NCBI GenBank assembly: GCA_944989445.1
Contig: CALYLW010000543.1
Span: 202,848 to 266,847, forward strand
Reading direction: 5' to 3'
Length of the DNA: 64,000 nt
Source: Ampullaceana balthica
Taxonomy: Eukaryota; Mollusca; Gastropoda; Lymnaeidae
Below are positions 11,501 to 20,589 of this stretch, one piece after another (the first letter of the stretch is position 1; each line of letters opens with the position of its first letter). The notes under the pieces were generated by a model. That model had not been told where the DNA came from and did no database searches. It saw only the letters and a list, made by a program, of their open reading frames with translations. Made by a program: the position numbers and the translations under genes.

Positions 11501-14500
11501 ATATAAATAATTAGGAGTGATGAAATTTAAGAATGATCGATGTCATCAAATAAGACCGCTGGTTTTTGTCCTAACAAATATTCATATCGGAAAAAAAAAT
11601 ATCGGTAATATCGGCGAAAATGCGTATCGGTAGTCCCCTAATATTAAAGATAAATAATTAGGAGTGATAAATTTAAGAATGATGTCAGCAAATATGACCG
11701 CTGGTTTTTGTCCTAACAAATACCCTATGGGCACTCATATCGGAAAAAAATATTGGTAATATCGGCAAAAATGCGTATCGGTAGTCCCCTAATATTAAAG
11801 ATAAATAATTACGAGTGATAAATTTAAGTATGACGTCATCAAATATGACCGCTGGTTTTTGTCCTAACAAATACTCATATCGGCACTCATATCGGAAAAA
11901 AAAATATCGGTAATATCGGTATCGGCAATATCGGCAAAAAGGCATATCGGTAGACCCCTATATAATATATACATAAGTTCATATCAACTGACCATTAGAT
12001 CACATGCCTGATATGAACTTAACATTGATATATAATATATACATAAGTTCATATCAACTGACCATTAGATCACATGCCTGATATGAACTTAACATTGATA
12101 TAAACCAGGGGTCAGCAAAAATATAACATTTCATGTTGATGTTAGCCCAGAAGCAGCGGATTCTAGCAGATTTTATTATGCATATAACGAGTCAGTATTA
12201 CACCGTCTGATATAAAAATTAATAAGAATAAAGAATTCACATTTCAAATTTCATATTTCTTTTCAAACTAAGTATTGATGTTATTAAAATACATAATTAT
12301 GTCACTGAATTATACTTTTACTGCTTAGATGCAAATTTTCAAAAGAAAAAAAAAGTCTATTAGTCAAACATCATAAGATTTTTTAAAATATCTAAGAGTA
12401 ATTTGAAAACATAAAGCTAATGTGTTTATGTGTCAAGAGTACAGTCTCACCAATGACCAAACTGATCTCAGCTATGTACAACCGAACCAAGCTTTCAGGG
12501 AATGCTCCGTGGAAAGTCCATAGTGTAAACATGTCACCGTGAGGAACATAGTCAAGCACTGATGGAAAAAAACAAAAATAAACCAAACTTATTATCCTTG
12601 ACATTTAAATCACACCATGATGCATAGATAAAATTATCAAATAAGCTACCTAAAATGCTAAATTAATAACTTTATCACTTAAAACTAGGGATGTCTGTAA
12701 ACCCATAATATTTTTTTTTGGTCCTAAATTATGATACTTTGATGTTAAAATGCATTTGTTTTTTATATCTTATAACAATGACTTACATATGTAAAGGAAG
12801 CGCCTGGACTGCCAATACTCGTATGCTTTCACAATAAATGGATGGTCACCAACCTCTGACTAAACAACGAGTTGAGATAAATTATTTCACACATAAAATA
12901 AGTTTACTGGAAAAAGGCTTAAAATATAGTTACAGTCGAACCCACTTAACTCGAGCTCGGTTAACTCGACCACCCCACTAACTCGACGTTTTTTATTGGA
13001 AACGCCAAATTCTCTCTTTGTCTTAGCATTTTCTCATCGGTTAATTTGATTTTTTTAAGTCGCCAAAACCTAATACCTCGAGCACAAAAGATGCCAAATT
13101 TGCAACTTAATGTTGGTTAGCTCGATCCTCGAATGTTCGCCTAGCAATGCACTTTGGCATTTTTAGTTCAAAACAGTGTTGACATCTCGCTTTCTTCGAG
13201 ACTTCCGGCTATTGTGTGATTCTACGAGATTTCAATAAAAATTACAGGATGTTATTATCTTCTTTCACTTTCGATCCATGTGAGAATTAGATGTATTCAC
13301 CCCAGGTGCCCGTAAATCGCGTTAGCGGTCTTTAATCCATCATTATTTCGCAGTGCATAACTTATATTATTATTAAACTTAATTCATTTTCTAATGCATT
13401 AATCATTTTATTTTTTAAGATAACAAATATCTTTAGAAATGAAAATAAAGGTTTGTATCGAGAATCGACGGTGGTTTTTATTTAATTAAATAAAAAAATT
13501 ATTATTCTTTTAAAAGTTTGTTGTTGCTTTGTTACCAGTAAGATATGTGACTGTGACTAACACGCGCGTGACGGTGAAATCAAATCATTTTCTTAATATT
13601 CCAGTATATATATATAATATACACGTCATCACTTTTGTAGGTCGAATTCTGATAAGGAATGATTTTTAAAAAAATTCCATTAGACTTAGTAGTTGCCGGC
13701 CGAGGTCTAACACACAGCGTGCTGTGATCAACGGTCAAGGCCGCAATAGTTTTATTTATATTACAAGTTTGATTGACTGAGGAAATTCGAGAGCGGTCTG
13801 ATAGTGACAGATATCCTGCACGTCGAAAGCATTAAACTTAAAATTACCATATAGATATGTTTATTTTTTCTTTAAATTCGCTAATTTGACAGATATTGCA
13901 AACGCGAGTGGCTGTGACAATAGTGACATGCCATGCCACACGCGCCATGCGATGAGGCGAGGCAAAAATTTTGACCTTTTAACGCATGCGCAGATGATTA
14001 TAAACTGGTAACTTTTTATTTTTTATTAAATGGAATCGAAACATGACCACAGAGACGTAATCAAAGTCCTTTACTTCGGCATAAAAATATATACATTATA
14101 TATATATATACATAAAAATTCCCGACTAGTCATAACTATTTCCCGACTAGTCATAACTTTTCCCGACTTTGAATGCCGAGAATTTTTTTTAAAGAATTCC
14201 CGACTTTTTCCCGTTTTCCTCAGGTGGAACCATGGTTATATTTAAATGGTCCTTAAAAACGAATGGTCATTACAACCTTAGAAAAGAGTGAAGAAATGTT
14301 ATACGATTCCGATTGATCGTCCCATCACAAATTAACGCACATCATGTGCATTAAGAAATTTCAAGCACATGTTAATATTTTGCCGCCATATTGGTTTCGT
14401 TTTAACTCGATCATCGGTTATCTCGATGCCATTTTTTCATACCCCAACGCCGTCGACTTAACCGGTTTCGACTGTATTAGCTAATTTTATAAATAACATA

Positions 14501-17500
14501 TTATTAAACATATAATTTTGAGACCAACTGAGTCAATGTTTGAAATAAACTCATTTTTTATGGAAAAAATAGTAATTTTGTTTAGCTCAGAAGGTGTAAG
14601 ATAGTATTTAAATAACATTATAGAGTAATAACCTTGAATAAAAGTAGGCGACTTTTGTCGAACTTAAATTATTTTGGTTAACCAATGAATAACCAGAAAA
14701 TAAAACTATTACAACCAATAATTTTTGTGTTCTTATTTTCAAGTTAGAAACCTATCATAAAGGTAAATATTAAAAAACTTAAATAAAACAATCCATGTGT
14801 ACCTGAATAGCAGCTTCATCTTTACACTGTTTGATGGCACCTTCCTGAATTATTTGTTCCTTGTCCAACACCTTCATGGCATAAAATCGTTTCTGATCCT
14901 CACGTTGCACTTTGATGACATTTCCAAATGCTCCTTTAGCAATGACATCAATGACCTATACAATAATGTGCGTCTAAAAATTAACAATCCACACCAAGAA
15001 GAGGTATTTCAGTAATAATTATTCTTAAAAAGTATATTTAAGCCCAGTAATTAATATTTCAAAACTGACATAACTTTATATTAAGTAATATATAATTTTT
15101 AGCTATGACCTATATCAAGGTCCCAAGGTCCAAATAATTAACATTTGAACATACATAATAAGTCCTATTCTGACATTGATAAAAATGAGCCCATCTAATT
15201 ATGAAGTTATATTTAAAAAAATTGTATACCTCAAACTCTAGCTCCTCTAAATCCCCCCTCAATGGGAAGTCTGGTAAAAATACTGCTTCTGCTGGTGGCA
15301 GTTGAGGTAATTCTTCATGCTCAAGTTTATGTTTCTTCCCGCCAACCTTATTTGGTTTTCCTTGCTTCACATTTAAACGCTGCTGGCTCATAGACTTTTC
15401 CTTACTAAACACAGGGGCATCAGGGGAGAGTTTCTGATTGACAGTTTGAGTTTTGCAGTAGATTAGTGCATTAAAATTGAAGGAAACAATAGAAACTACT
15501 CCAAAAAATAATTCATTAATGTAATTATAAATCTTTTTGCAAATGTGCAAGGTGAGAGCTAGCTTCAGTATCTCTAACTCTATTCTGTATAAAGTATAAA
15601 TTACTAATAAGTAGTAAGCAACCAATATTAATATAGGCCTATTGATAGGTAGGGAAAAAACAGTTCTTAGGATAATTTGTGATAAGCAGCGTTAATTCCG
15701 CCTGTAAGTAAATTTAGCATCAAGCCAAATGTAAATTATATAAATATTTAAGATATAACATTATCCAGTGAGTCTAAAATTGATGTTTCCGACAAAATAA
15801 AATTGTGTGTGTCTTCTAACATCGCTTTGTTTGTTTATTGTGTTTTTAATATTTTTGTTGTTATTTTTTTATTAAATATAATAGGCTAATTTTTTTAATT
15901 TTTAGAATGATCATCAATATCTCTCTTTCACTAACAAACAGTCACAAGCAATGAGTAACATGTCATATACACTTAAATTGTGAAAAATTCCAGACTTTAT
16001 TATTTTTAATAATAATAATAAAACATTTTTTTTCACAACTTCTCATTAACAAACCAAATAAGCTTTGGAAATAAAAATAAAACAATCAGAAAATAATGTA
16101 ATTTTTTTAAATCAAGAATTTTAGATATTCGCATGGAATAACAAAATGTAATGTGTGCAGACTTGTTGTCATTGGCAACCATTCATCCTTCAACCTCATT
16201 TTGACTCTACTACTATTGCCTGTTTCTCATTGTTTCATTCATAAAAAGTGAGTTTTCATTGGTTACAATTAGTTATGAGTCAAAATTGTAGGTCCAAAAG
16301 GAGTTCCTAATTTTATTTGTACATGTTTTTAGAGGACAGTTCTTTTTGTCATTTCAAAATGAAGGTATGCAAACATGCACACACACAAAATATTTTAAAA
16401 TCATATTATAACAAAAGACGTTAACATGGTAGATCAATGGATGCTTATTTAATTTAAAAAATAACTAACAACAAAAAAATATTTTAAAATATAACAAACA
16501 AACAAAATCGAGGTAAGAAGACACACACAATTTTATTTTTAGAAAGTGTTTTATCTTAAATATTTATATTGTTTGAGGCCCTATAAGCACTACTACAGAA
16601 ATATTAAGTAGGCCTAAAATGTAGCCGAGAGGTACATTATTAAATAATTGAGAACTGCAACCGTGAAACAGGAATTAGACTAAAAAAATAATAAATAAAC
16701 TACAGAATACTTCCGAAATACTTCAGGACGTCCGTCTCCATATCTACCCAATTTAATATCTTAAGTTGTACACAGCTTTTAGTCTATTGAGACTGTGACT
16801 ACTGTTTCTGATACTACTAATTACTACTACTACTACTACTAGTACTAGTAGTTTTTTGTCAGATTGTCAGGTAGTGGGTACGACTGCACGGTACGAGTCT
16901 TAGTATTTGTGCTAGACTAAACAAATCTTCATTTATAAAATTTTATTGGACTATAGTCACTATAGAATAGCCATTAATCAGTAATGCCTTATTTTAGCGC
17001 ATTTTATATTTCAAGTCATTAAAAAAAAATTTTTTCAAACTTACCTCATTAATTATTAAAATTTTAAAATAAAAACATTATTTTTTTGGTGAACTAAAAG
17101 TAGTATTTTACGATTTATACGAAATAATAATTTGTATATTTCACTTATCTTCAGTGACTTACGGCGCAATTGTTGTTGGAAGTCTGATTTTAAAATCCCT
17201 TTTTTAAGTTAAAAACCCCTTTAAACTCAACAAAACACACAAAAGACTAATTACTAATAAAAGTAAATAGTTTTACTTTTTTATGTCTGATAATTTAAGT
17301 GTTCAAAATTAGTAAAAGTAAGTTATTTTATTTATTATGTTCTAAAAATTTTAAACGCACTAAAATAAGTGTTTACCGAATAGCCTCAAAAGAATGATAA
17401 ATGACCAACATTATACCATAGTATAGTAAATAGTATAAGTCGAAAAACAAACCTGCGTATCTGGAACTGATTGGGACTTGCGAAGTGTTGATTTATTGTG

Positions 17501-17521
17501 TGTGCTACTATTATTTCCCAT
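603..17521 (-). CDS. RSKR/SgK494-like AGC Ser/Thr protein kinase, 12 coding exons
   Basis: Predicted protein kinase that transfers phosphate from ATP to Ser/Thr of unknown substrates. Exons 5' to 3': 17453-17521, 15230-15433, 14803-14955, 12787-12859, 12451-12558, 10378-10418, 8447-8564, 5845-5933, 4954-5064, 4359-4460, 3822-3923, 603-2528. All have GT/AG borders with matching phases and sum to 3096 nt (1031 aa plus stop). Kinase landmarks: Gly loop [11 protein letters not shown] (97-107, first Gly replaced by Ala), ATP Lys119 in YAMKV, likely helix-C Glu138, catalytic loop YRDVKMEN (Asp214, Asn219), DFG 232-234, CGTLQYMAPE (249-258) and HAADWWSVG (267-). YRD instead of HRD fits the AGC group; AKG in the loop and the overall order fit RSKR (ribosomal protein S6 kinase-related). 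The start MGNNSST has Gly2 and Ser6, a myristoylation consensus. Residues 391-1031 are disordered, Ser/Asn/Pro-rich. That it is an active kinase is near certain; the RSKR assignment is from memory of the family. Confidence 0.85.
1078..1152 (-). repeat. Coding 21-bp repeat (about 3-4 copies) in kinase exon 12
   Basis: Successive units encode TTPTGMN with the last one diverged (TPPV). The unit is a multiple of three, so the frame is kept. Confidence 0.8.
2118..2183 (-). repeat. Coding 33-bp direct repeat (two copies) in kinase exon 12
   Basis: Two adjacent copies encode [11 protein letters not shown] twice. The copies are almost identical in DNA, suggesting a recent in-frame duplication. Confidence 0.8.
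2398..2465 (-). repeat. Coding 15-bp repeat encoding SHDHQ
   Basis: About four units encode His/Asp/Gln-rich SHDHQ near the start of exon 12; flanking codons (SHHDQ, SHHYH) look like decayed units. Confidence 0.8.
2620..2727. repeat. 53-bp direct duplication in kinase intron 11
   Basis: The block ATAGAATGGATGCTACTTCT and the following 33 bases occurs twice back to back just upstream of the exon 12 acceptor (on the minus strand). Confidence 0.75.
2935..3301 (+). mobile_element. tRNA-derived SINE with 11-bp target duplication
   Basis: The head has RNA polymerase III promoter boxes: box A-like TGGTCTAGTGGTAGCGCGCT and box B GGTTCGAATCC. The body has CCCAGCTTCGAGTGGGTACC, and the tail ends in GAAGAAGAAG. 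It is flanked by AGTTAATTAGC on both sides (2924-2934 and 3302-3312), a target-site duplication typical of LINE-driven retroposition. It lies in kinase intron 11, antisense to the gene. Confidence 0.88.
3317..3816. repeat. 21-bp minisatellite, about 24 copies, next to the kinase exon 11 donor
   Basis: Unit GATTCTGTATTGGGATGATT plus A. Variants include GATTCTCTATTGGGATGATA, recurring in the same order, which suggests block duplications. The array ends six bases from the exon 11 5' splice site on the minus strand. Because 21 is a multiple of three it stays open on both strands, but there is no gene here. Confidence 0.95.
3822..3923 (-). CDS. Kinase exon 11 (AGC C-tail-like segment)
   Basis: One hundred and two nt, phase 0. 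Encodes [13 protein letters not shown] then [10 protein letters not shown] and [10 protein letters not shown], resembling the AGC C-terminal tail that wraps the kinase. The donor CAG|GTATCA is followed within a few bases by the 21-bp array at 3317-3816. Confidence 0.85.
4359..4460 (-). CDS. Kinase exon 10 (C-lobe end)
   Basis: One hundred and two nt, phase 0 at both ends. Encodes [18 protein letters not shown] then HFFQDI, the usual 'L..P..RL...I..HPFF' end of a kinase C-lobe. Acceptor TCTCTAG, donor AAG|GTAAAA. Confidence 0.9.
4954..5064 (-). CDS. Kinase exon 9 (C-lobe)
   Basis: One hundred and eleven nt, phase 0 at both ends, 37 residues starting [16 protein letters not shown] and ending QDVINR. 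Acceptor TTGCTCAG, donor AGA|GTGAGT. Confidence 0.88.
5223..5345. repeat. Two copies of a 62-bp unit belonging to a dispersed repeat
   Basis: Both copies carry TATTACAGACACT, CTTCTATAGAT and CCTACACTTATCCAAGG. Related sequence recurs at 19075-19215 and briefly at 42325-42362, including TTATGTCTAGTCTTGCATTT and TCCTCAGGCAACCCAT. The family is not recognised. Confidence 0.6.
5845..5933 (-). CDS. Kinase exon 8 (APE motif and helix F)
   Basis: Eighty-nine nt, phase 1 to phase 0. Encodes [18 protein letters not shown] followed by [12 protein letters not shown]. Acceptor TTTACTAG, donor AAG|GTATGT. Confidence 0.92.
6131..6620. repeat. Partial copy of a dispersed repeat family (full copies near 24.75 and 63.2 kb)
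   Basis: Shares TTGAACCACTTCTGATGG-type sequence, CAATGCATTGTATCAAAATT, GGGCGGGCGC and the ACTTATAAAAACGTGG arm with the two longer copies. The inverted-repeat partner arm is missing here. Confidence 0.65.
6858..7362 (-). mobile_element. MITE-like element with AAATCCCTTATAT inverted ends
   Basis: Runs from TATAAATCCCTTATATATGA to GTTAATATAAGGGATTTATA. The interior matches, in reverse orientation, the elements at 62109-62609 and 62647-63169, including the ACGTTCGATCGATCTGAAAT segment and a conserved outer flank AACCCGTAAA. It is non-coding, and its target duplication could not be resolved. Confidence 0.65.
8103..8446 (-). repeat. 42-bp minisatellite built from the kinase exon 7 / intron 7 junction, about 8 copies
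   Basis: Each unit on the minus strand contains TGTGCGGCACTCTCCAATAT then ATGG|GTAAGTCATGATG, i.e. the last 29 exon bases plus the 5' splice site. About eight copies follow the true exon end. In the kinase frame each unit reads GlyLysSer then TGA, so use of any downstream donor would add a stop. The real donor is the first one; its exon copy differs by CTCTTC in place of CTCTCC. Confidence 0.93.
8447..8564 (-). CDS. Kinase exon 7 (DFG motif and T-loop); its 3' end is the seed of a minisatellite
   Basis: One hundred and eighteen nt, phase 0 to phase 1. Begins [11 protein letters not shown], contains ITDFGLAKW and ends in TVCGTLQYM followed by donor ATGG|GTAAGT. The last 29 exon bases plus the first 13 intron bases form the unit of the 42-bp tandem array immediately downstream in the intron (8103-8446). 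Confidence 0.93.
8745..10299 (+). mobile_element. pogo/Tigger-like non-autonomous transposon, copy 1 (1555 bp)
   Basis: Begins CAGTCGAAACCGCTTAAGTC and ends AGTGGGTTCGACTG, with TA on each side (8743-8744, 10300-10301), as expected for Tc1/mariner-superfamily insertion. Subterminal GTCGAC and TCGAG motifs recur at both ends. No transposase is recognisable. A second copy in the opposite orientation lies at 12933-14474, so the two flank kinase exons 4-6. Confidence 0.82.
9151..9795. repeat. 214-bp tandem triplication inside the pogo-like element
   Basis: TTTATGCCGAAGTAAAGGAC starts at 9151, 9365 and 9579, a constant 214-bp spacing. Each unit includes GTCTGCGCATGCGCTAAAAG. The third unit has a 12-bp insertion. 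The second element copy (12933-14474) has only one unit. Confidence 0.88.
10378..10418 (-). CDS. Kinase exon 6 (catalytic loop micro-exon)
   Basis: A 41-nt micro-exon encoding [14 protein letters not shown], including catalytic Asp214 and Lys216. Acceptor TTTTTCAG and donor AAG|GTAAGA are strong. Its skipping would remove catalysis and shift the frame. Confidence 0.93.
10452..10529. repeat. ~72-bp repeat unit interrupted by a hAT insertion
   Basis: The unit TACATAAGTTCATATCAACT followed by GACCATTAGATCACATGCC occurs here once, and twice more at 11965-12107 on the other side of the element at 10530-11960. The transposon therefore landed in a short tandem array. Confidence 0.8.
10530..11960 (+). 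mobile_element. hAT-type non-autonomous element with 8-bp target duplication (1431 bp)
   Basis: Ends TAGGTGTCTACCGATA and, inverted, TAGGGGTCTACCGATA. Both sides carry TATAATAT (10522-10529, 11961-11968), the 8-bp duplication of hAT insertion; the site is AT-rich, which weakens this slightly. The ends are packed with GATATCGG-type motifs. The 3' part holds about four tandem units of ~150 bp (11330-11960). An interior 134-codon frame (10952-11356) has no recognisable domain. A diverged piece of the same interior lies at 16125-16350. Confidence 0.8.
11330..11960. repeat. ~150-bp tandem repeats, about 4 copies, inside the hAT element
   Basis: Each unit contains TAAATAATTA, GAGTGATAAATTTAAG, GACCGCTGGTTTTTGTCC and ends in ATATCGGTAATATCGGC and a TATCGGTAGNCCCCTA terminus. 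Repeating the transposon's own end gives several terminus-like sequences in a row. Confidence 0.8.
11965..12107. repeat. Two ~72-bp units, continuation of the array at 10452
   Basis: Two near-identical copies of ATACATAAGTTCATATCAAC with CATGCCTGATATGAACTTAA. See 10452-10529. Confidence 0.8.
12451..12558 (-). CDS. Kinase exon 5 (hinge and helices D/E)
   Basis: One hundred and eight nt, phase 1 to phase 1. Encodes [13 protein letters not shown] (hinge and helix D), then [17 protein letters not shown] of helix E. Acceptor CCATCAG and donor ATTG|GTGAGA are clear. Confidence 0.92.
12787..12859 (-). CDS. Kinase exon 4 (HPFIV segment of the N-lobe)
   Basis: Seventy-three nt, phase 0 to phase 1. 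Encodes [20 protein letters not shown] then FLYI, the usual kinase 'xxHPFIV' strand region before the hinge. Donor TAT|GTAAGT is near-consensus. Confidence 0.9.
12933..14474 (-). mobile_element. pogo/Tigger-like non-autonomous transposon, copy 2 (1542 bp), inverted relative to copy 1
   Basis: Begins CAGTCGAACCCACTTAACTC and ends AACCGGTTTCGACTG, with TA at 12931-12932 and 14475-14476. Long stretches are the reverse complement of 8745-10299, for example GACTTTGATTACGTCTCTG against CAGAGACGTAATCAAAGTC. Lies in kinase intron 3. Confidence 0.82.
14803..14955 (-). CDS. Kinase exon 3 (glycine loop, ATP-binding Lys, helix C)
   Basis: Fifty-one residues, phase 0 at both ends. Contains [16 protein letters not shown] with the invariant Lys, and QCKDEAAIQ with the probable helix-C Glu. 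Donor GT at 14802-14801 and acceptor AG at 14957-14956. Confidence 0.92.
15230..15433 (-). CDS. Kinase exon 2 (basic linker before the kinase domain)
   Basis: Sixty-eight residues, phase 0 at both ends, rich in Lys and Gln then acidic (DLEELEFE), leading straight into the glycine loop of exon 3. The acceptor AG at 15435-15434 lacks a strong pyrimidine tract, so the 5' border could be shifted. The reading frame stays open upstream, which is why the border is uncertain. Confidence 0.7.
15434..17452. other. Kinase intron 1, AT-rich, mostly without recognisable features
   Basis: About 2 kb of AT-rich DNA. It holds a diverged fragment (16125-16350) of the interior of the hAT element at 10530-11960, including GGAATAACAAAATGTA and TTGTCATTGGCAACCATTCA. 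There is a short TAC microsatellite near 16818-16850. No other gene or RNA is visible. Confidence 0.6.
17453..17521 (-). CDS. Kinase exon 1 (start codon, putative myristoylation site)
   Basis: Encodes 23 residues beginning MGNNSST and ending in VPDTQ, followed by a GT donor at 17452-17451 in phase 0. Gly2 with Ser6 matches the N-myristoyltransferase consensus, so the kinase may be membrane-tethered. No in-frame alternative upstream was needed. The link to exon 2 rests on compatible phase only. Confidence 0.7.
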
Positions 17522-17839
17522 GATTTAATGACAATAAAAACTTCGAGAAGAAAATTAACTTGAAATATGAATTTCCATTTAAATTTATTATATCTCTAAA
17601 GTCTTAAAGTTGTAGATAAACTGAAATAAAAAGAATTGTGATGAAGGCAAGTGCGATTTTCGATTTGTATCGACCATTTCTTGGGTAGAAGAGAGAGTCA
17701 ATAGTCTAATAACTTCCCCTTTCCGCTAAAGGAAAAATAAAAAGTATGATCTAATGGGGCAGAAGAGAACAATTTATTTATTTTGTTTGCAACAATCAAC
17801 TGGTTTTCTTATCAGAGCCTGATTAACATTAGCTTGAAT

Positions 17840-18913
17840 TTTAAAAAAACGTAAAAAAAACCAAAATTTTCACTATAAATCCTTTATGTACTAGACGTAA
17901 CTAAAAGAATGTTCATTATAATACGCAGCGCAATAATCTTCTGTATAGAAGGAGCGTCTGTAAACAGATAAGATAAGATAAGATAAGATAAGATAAGATA
18001 AGACCATCCAAAAATACAAATTTGTAGTTGTGTCGTAAAACATGTTTAATATAATGCGCACCGATCAGGAATATGTTTATAAAAAGAGTTGTCAATAAAA
18101 TACGCACCTTATTGCGCGACAGAAAGGTTGTTCAATATAATGCGCACCCTTACACTCTATCTCAAAAAATAACATGATACATAGGAATAAATAAAATAAT
18201 CTAAAAAATAAATAATTTAATGGCGGTACATGCGATCGATCTGACATTTTGATACATTGTTTTTATCATAGGTACGAAACCGCCTGCAAAATTTCAGCTC
18301 ACTAGCTTACGAGGAAGTGGGTTAAAAATCGATCCAAAGTTTTGGCGACAAGCAATCAATCAAGCAGACACCACGAGTTAATATAAAGGATTTTAAATTT
18401 AAAAACCCGTAAAACAACAAGTTTTTCACTATAAATTATAAATCCTTTATGTATGAGACGTAACTAAAAGAATGTTCATTATAATACACAGCGCAAGACC
18501 ATCCAAAAATACAAAATTGTAGTTGTGTCGTAAAACATGTTTAATATAATGCGCACCGATCATGAATATGTTTATAAAAAGAGTTGTCAATAAAATACGC
18601 ACCTTATTGCGCGACAGAAAGGTTGTTCAATATAATGCGCACCCTTACACTCTATCTCAAAAAAAAACATGATACATAGGAATAAATAAAATAATCTAAT
18701 AAATCAATAATTTAATTACGGTATATGCGATCGATCTGAAATTTTGATACATAGTTTTTATCATCGCCACCAAACTGCCTGCTAAATTTCAGCTCGCTAG
18801 CTTACGAGGAAGTGGGTTAAAAATCGATCAAAGTTTTGGCGACAAGCAATCAAGCAAGCAATCAAGCAAGCAATCAAGGGTGCAGACACCACGAGTTAAT
18901 ATAAAGGATTTTT
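17840..18913. repeat. Two tandem copies of a ~500-bp dispersed element
   Basis: Copies at about 17840-18395 and 18405-18913 share TCACTATAAATCCTTTATGT, CATGTTTAATATAATGCGCA, TTGCGCGACAGAAAGGTTGT and GAGTTAATATAAAGGATTT ends. The ends resemble the AAATCCCTTATAT family. The first copy carries an eight-copy GATAA microsatellite (17968-18003). Confidence 0.7.
17968..18003. repeat. GATAA microsatellite
   Basis: About eight uninterrupted copies of the pentamer. Confidence 0.9.
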
Positions 18914-19219
18914 AAAAAGGGGGGGGTGGGGTGGAGTTCTAATTAGTAACACAATTTGGAGTAGGCCAAGTGCAAAGTGTAAGAACTTCATTTCGGTTAA
19001 AACTAATTATTAATACACAGTCCTGAGCCAAATAATGAATATTAAATGTAATTCTTTTAAATTATCTGTCTTATGTGTTACAGACGCTTCTTCTATACAG
19101 AAGATTTTTGTGTCCTACGCTTATCCATGGTTTATGTCTAGTCTTGCATTTTTATTAGAATTTTAACTGTTGATGGAGTGTTGGTTTTCCTGGTTTCCTC
19201 AGGCAACCCATACCACGTC

Positions 19220-20588
19220 CGAATTCCGGACGGGAAAGACGAGAAATAGTATTTCTTTGTTCTTGAATACGAAATAAGAAAAGTCTTTTTTTAATATCAT
19301 ATGTACATCTGAGGGTTGTATTAGATTATACAGTAATTTGGGTTGTATTTCCACATTATAATTAATTGTTACTACATTGCTCTTTGTTCTTTATCCTCTA
19401 GTATTTCAAGGTTTAATGATTTAACTAATGGTATTATTCTTGTCAGTTTTAAATATTCTCCAGTAATGAATCTAGAAGCTCATTTTCAAAAAAATTGTTC
19501 TAGTTTATCAATGTTTTCTTTGGTGGATGGGTCCCATACGATCATCATCATCATCATCAGTCCCGTGACCGTTGCGGTCGTTGGGGGTGTGGGGGGAGCG
19601 CATGGACACATCAACAGACAACGATCTCCACATTTGCCTATCCCATACGTTCAGAGAAATCAAATAGGTCCATAGACAGCATACCCACAAGACAAATCAG
19701 ATAGCCCCCTAGAAAGCTTGTAGCTTACCTACACGACAGGGAACCCTCTGCAGGACAAAACCTGCAAGAAAGCAGGAAACATCCTGCGGGGAAGCAGGAA
19801 AACTTCTGCAGGACAGAGAAAAAAAAACGATGTAGCAGAAGAAAATTCACAATGGAAAGAAACATTGAAAAGGCAAAAAACACGTTTTCCCGTTGGTGTG
19901 CATCTTTTGAACAATCATACACCCACGTTTGTCTGTGGTGCGAGTGTGTGGTGTTCATTGCAAGCCAAGTTGTCTAGTTAGGACAGAACAACTGAAACGT
20001 ATACTTTCATTTATACTCACTGTCAACAGTAAGTTTATTAGTTAAAACACGTTTCTAGTGAAACATCTCAATGTGATTTTAAAAACAAGCAACGTTACTT
20101 CACATGCACATCATACTTCCGATTCTTCTTCTTTCTTTAAATTGCCATAACTAAGAGATGAAGGTTACTGAATGTAATATTGAACATTTAGACTTTAGAC
20201 CTTGGCATCATCTGTATTAAAATAAATGGCCTGAAATCGGTGCCAATAAAAATCATAAAAAATGTGAGCCACCAATGAAGCAAAAAATTTACATCAAAAT
20301 AAATATATAAATATATCTATATATGTAAATAAAATGTTTATGTACACAAGGAGGAAAAAATACCCCATTTTATTATTGGCTGTGTATTTTTTTCCTATTT
20401 ATTCAAACCCTAAAAAACGCATTGTGAATAGGAGACGGTCAATCATACTTTTCATTGGGTCCCAAAAGAAACCAGTTAATTAAAAACTGAGTTGTATGAT
20501 GAAATGTATCACTACGAAACGAAATAAGTCATATCTTTGTGGCAAAAGCTAAAGATCCCATAATGCACATTGCCCAGGAGTTTGGTGG
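19220..20588. other. Intergenic stretch, nothing clearly coding
   Basis: Between the dispersed repeats and the G-rich array. Contains a short degenerate CTGCAGGA/AAGCAGGA repeat near 19745-19815 and an ATC run near 19540. No exon with convincing splice signals was found, but the docking-gene promoter or a 5' UTR exon could lie here. Confidence 0.4.
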
Positions 20589-20589
20589 G

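Noticed and set aside
12112..12240. Another hAT insertion starting CAGGGGTCAGCAAA
   Set aside because: The left end looks like one, but no matching right end or 8-bp duplication was found nearby.
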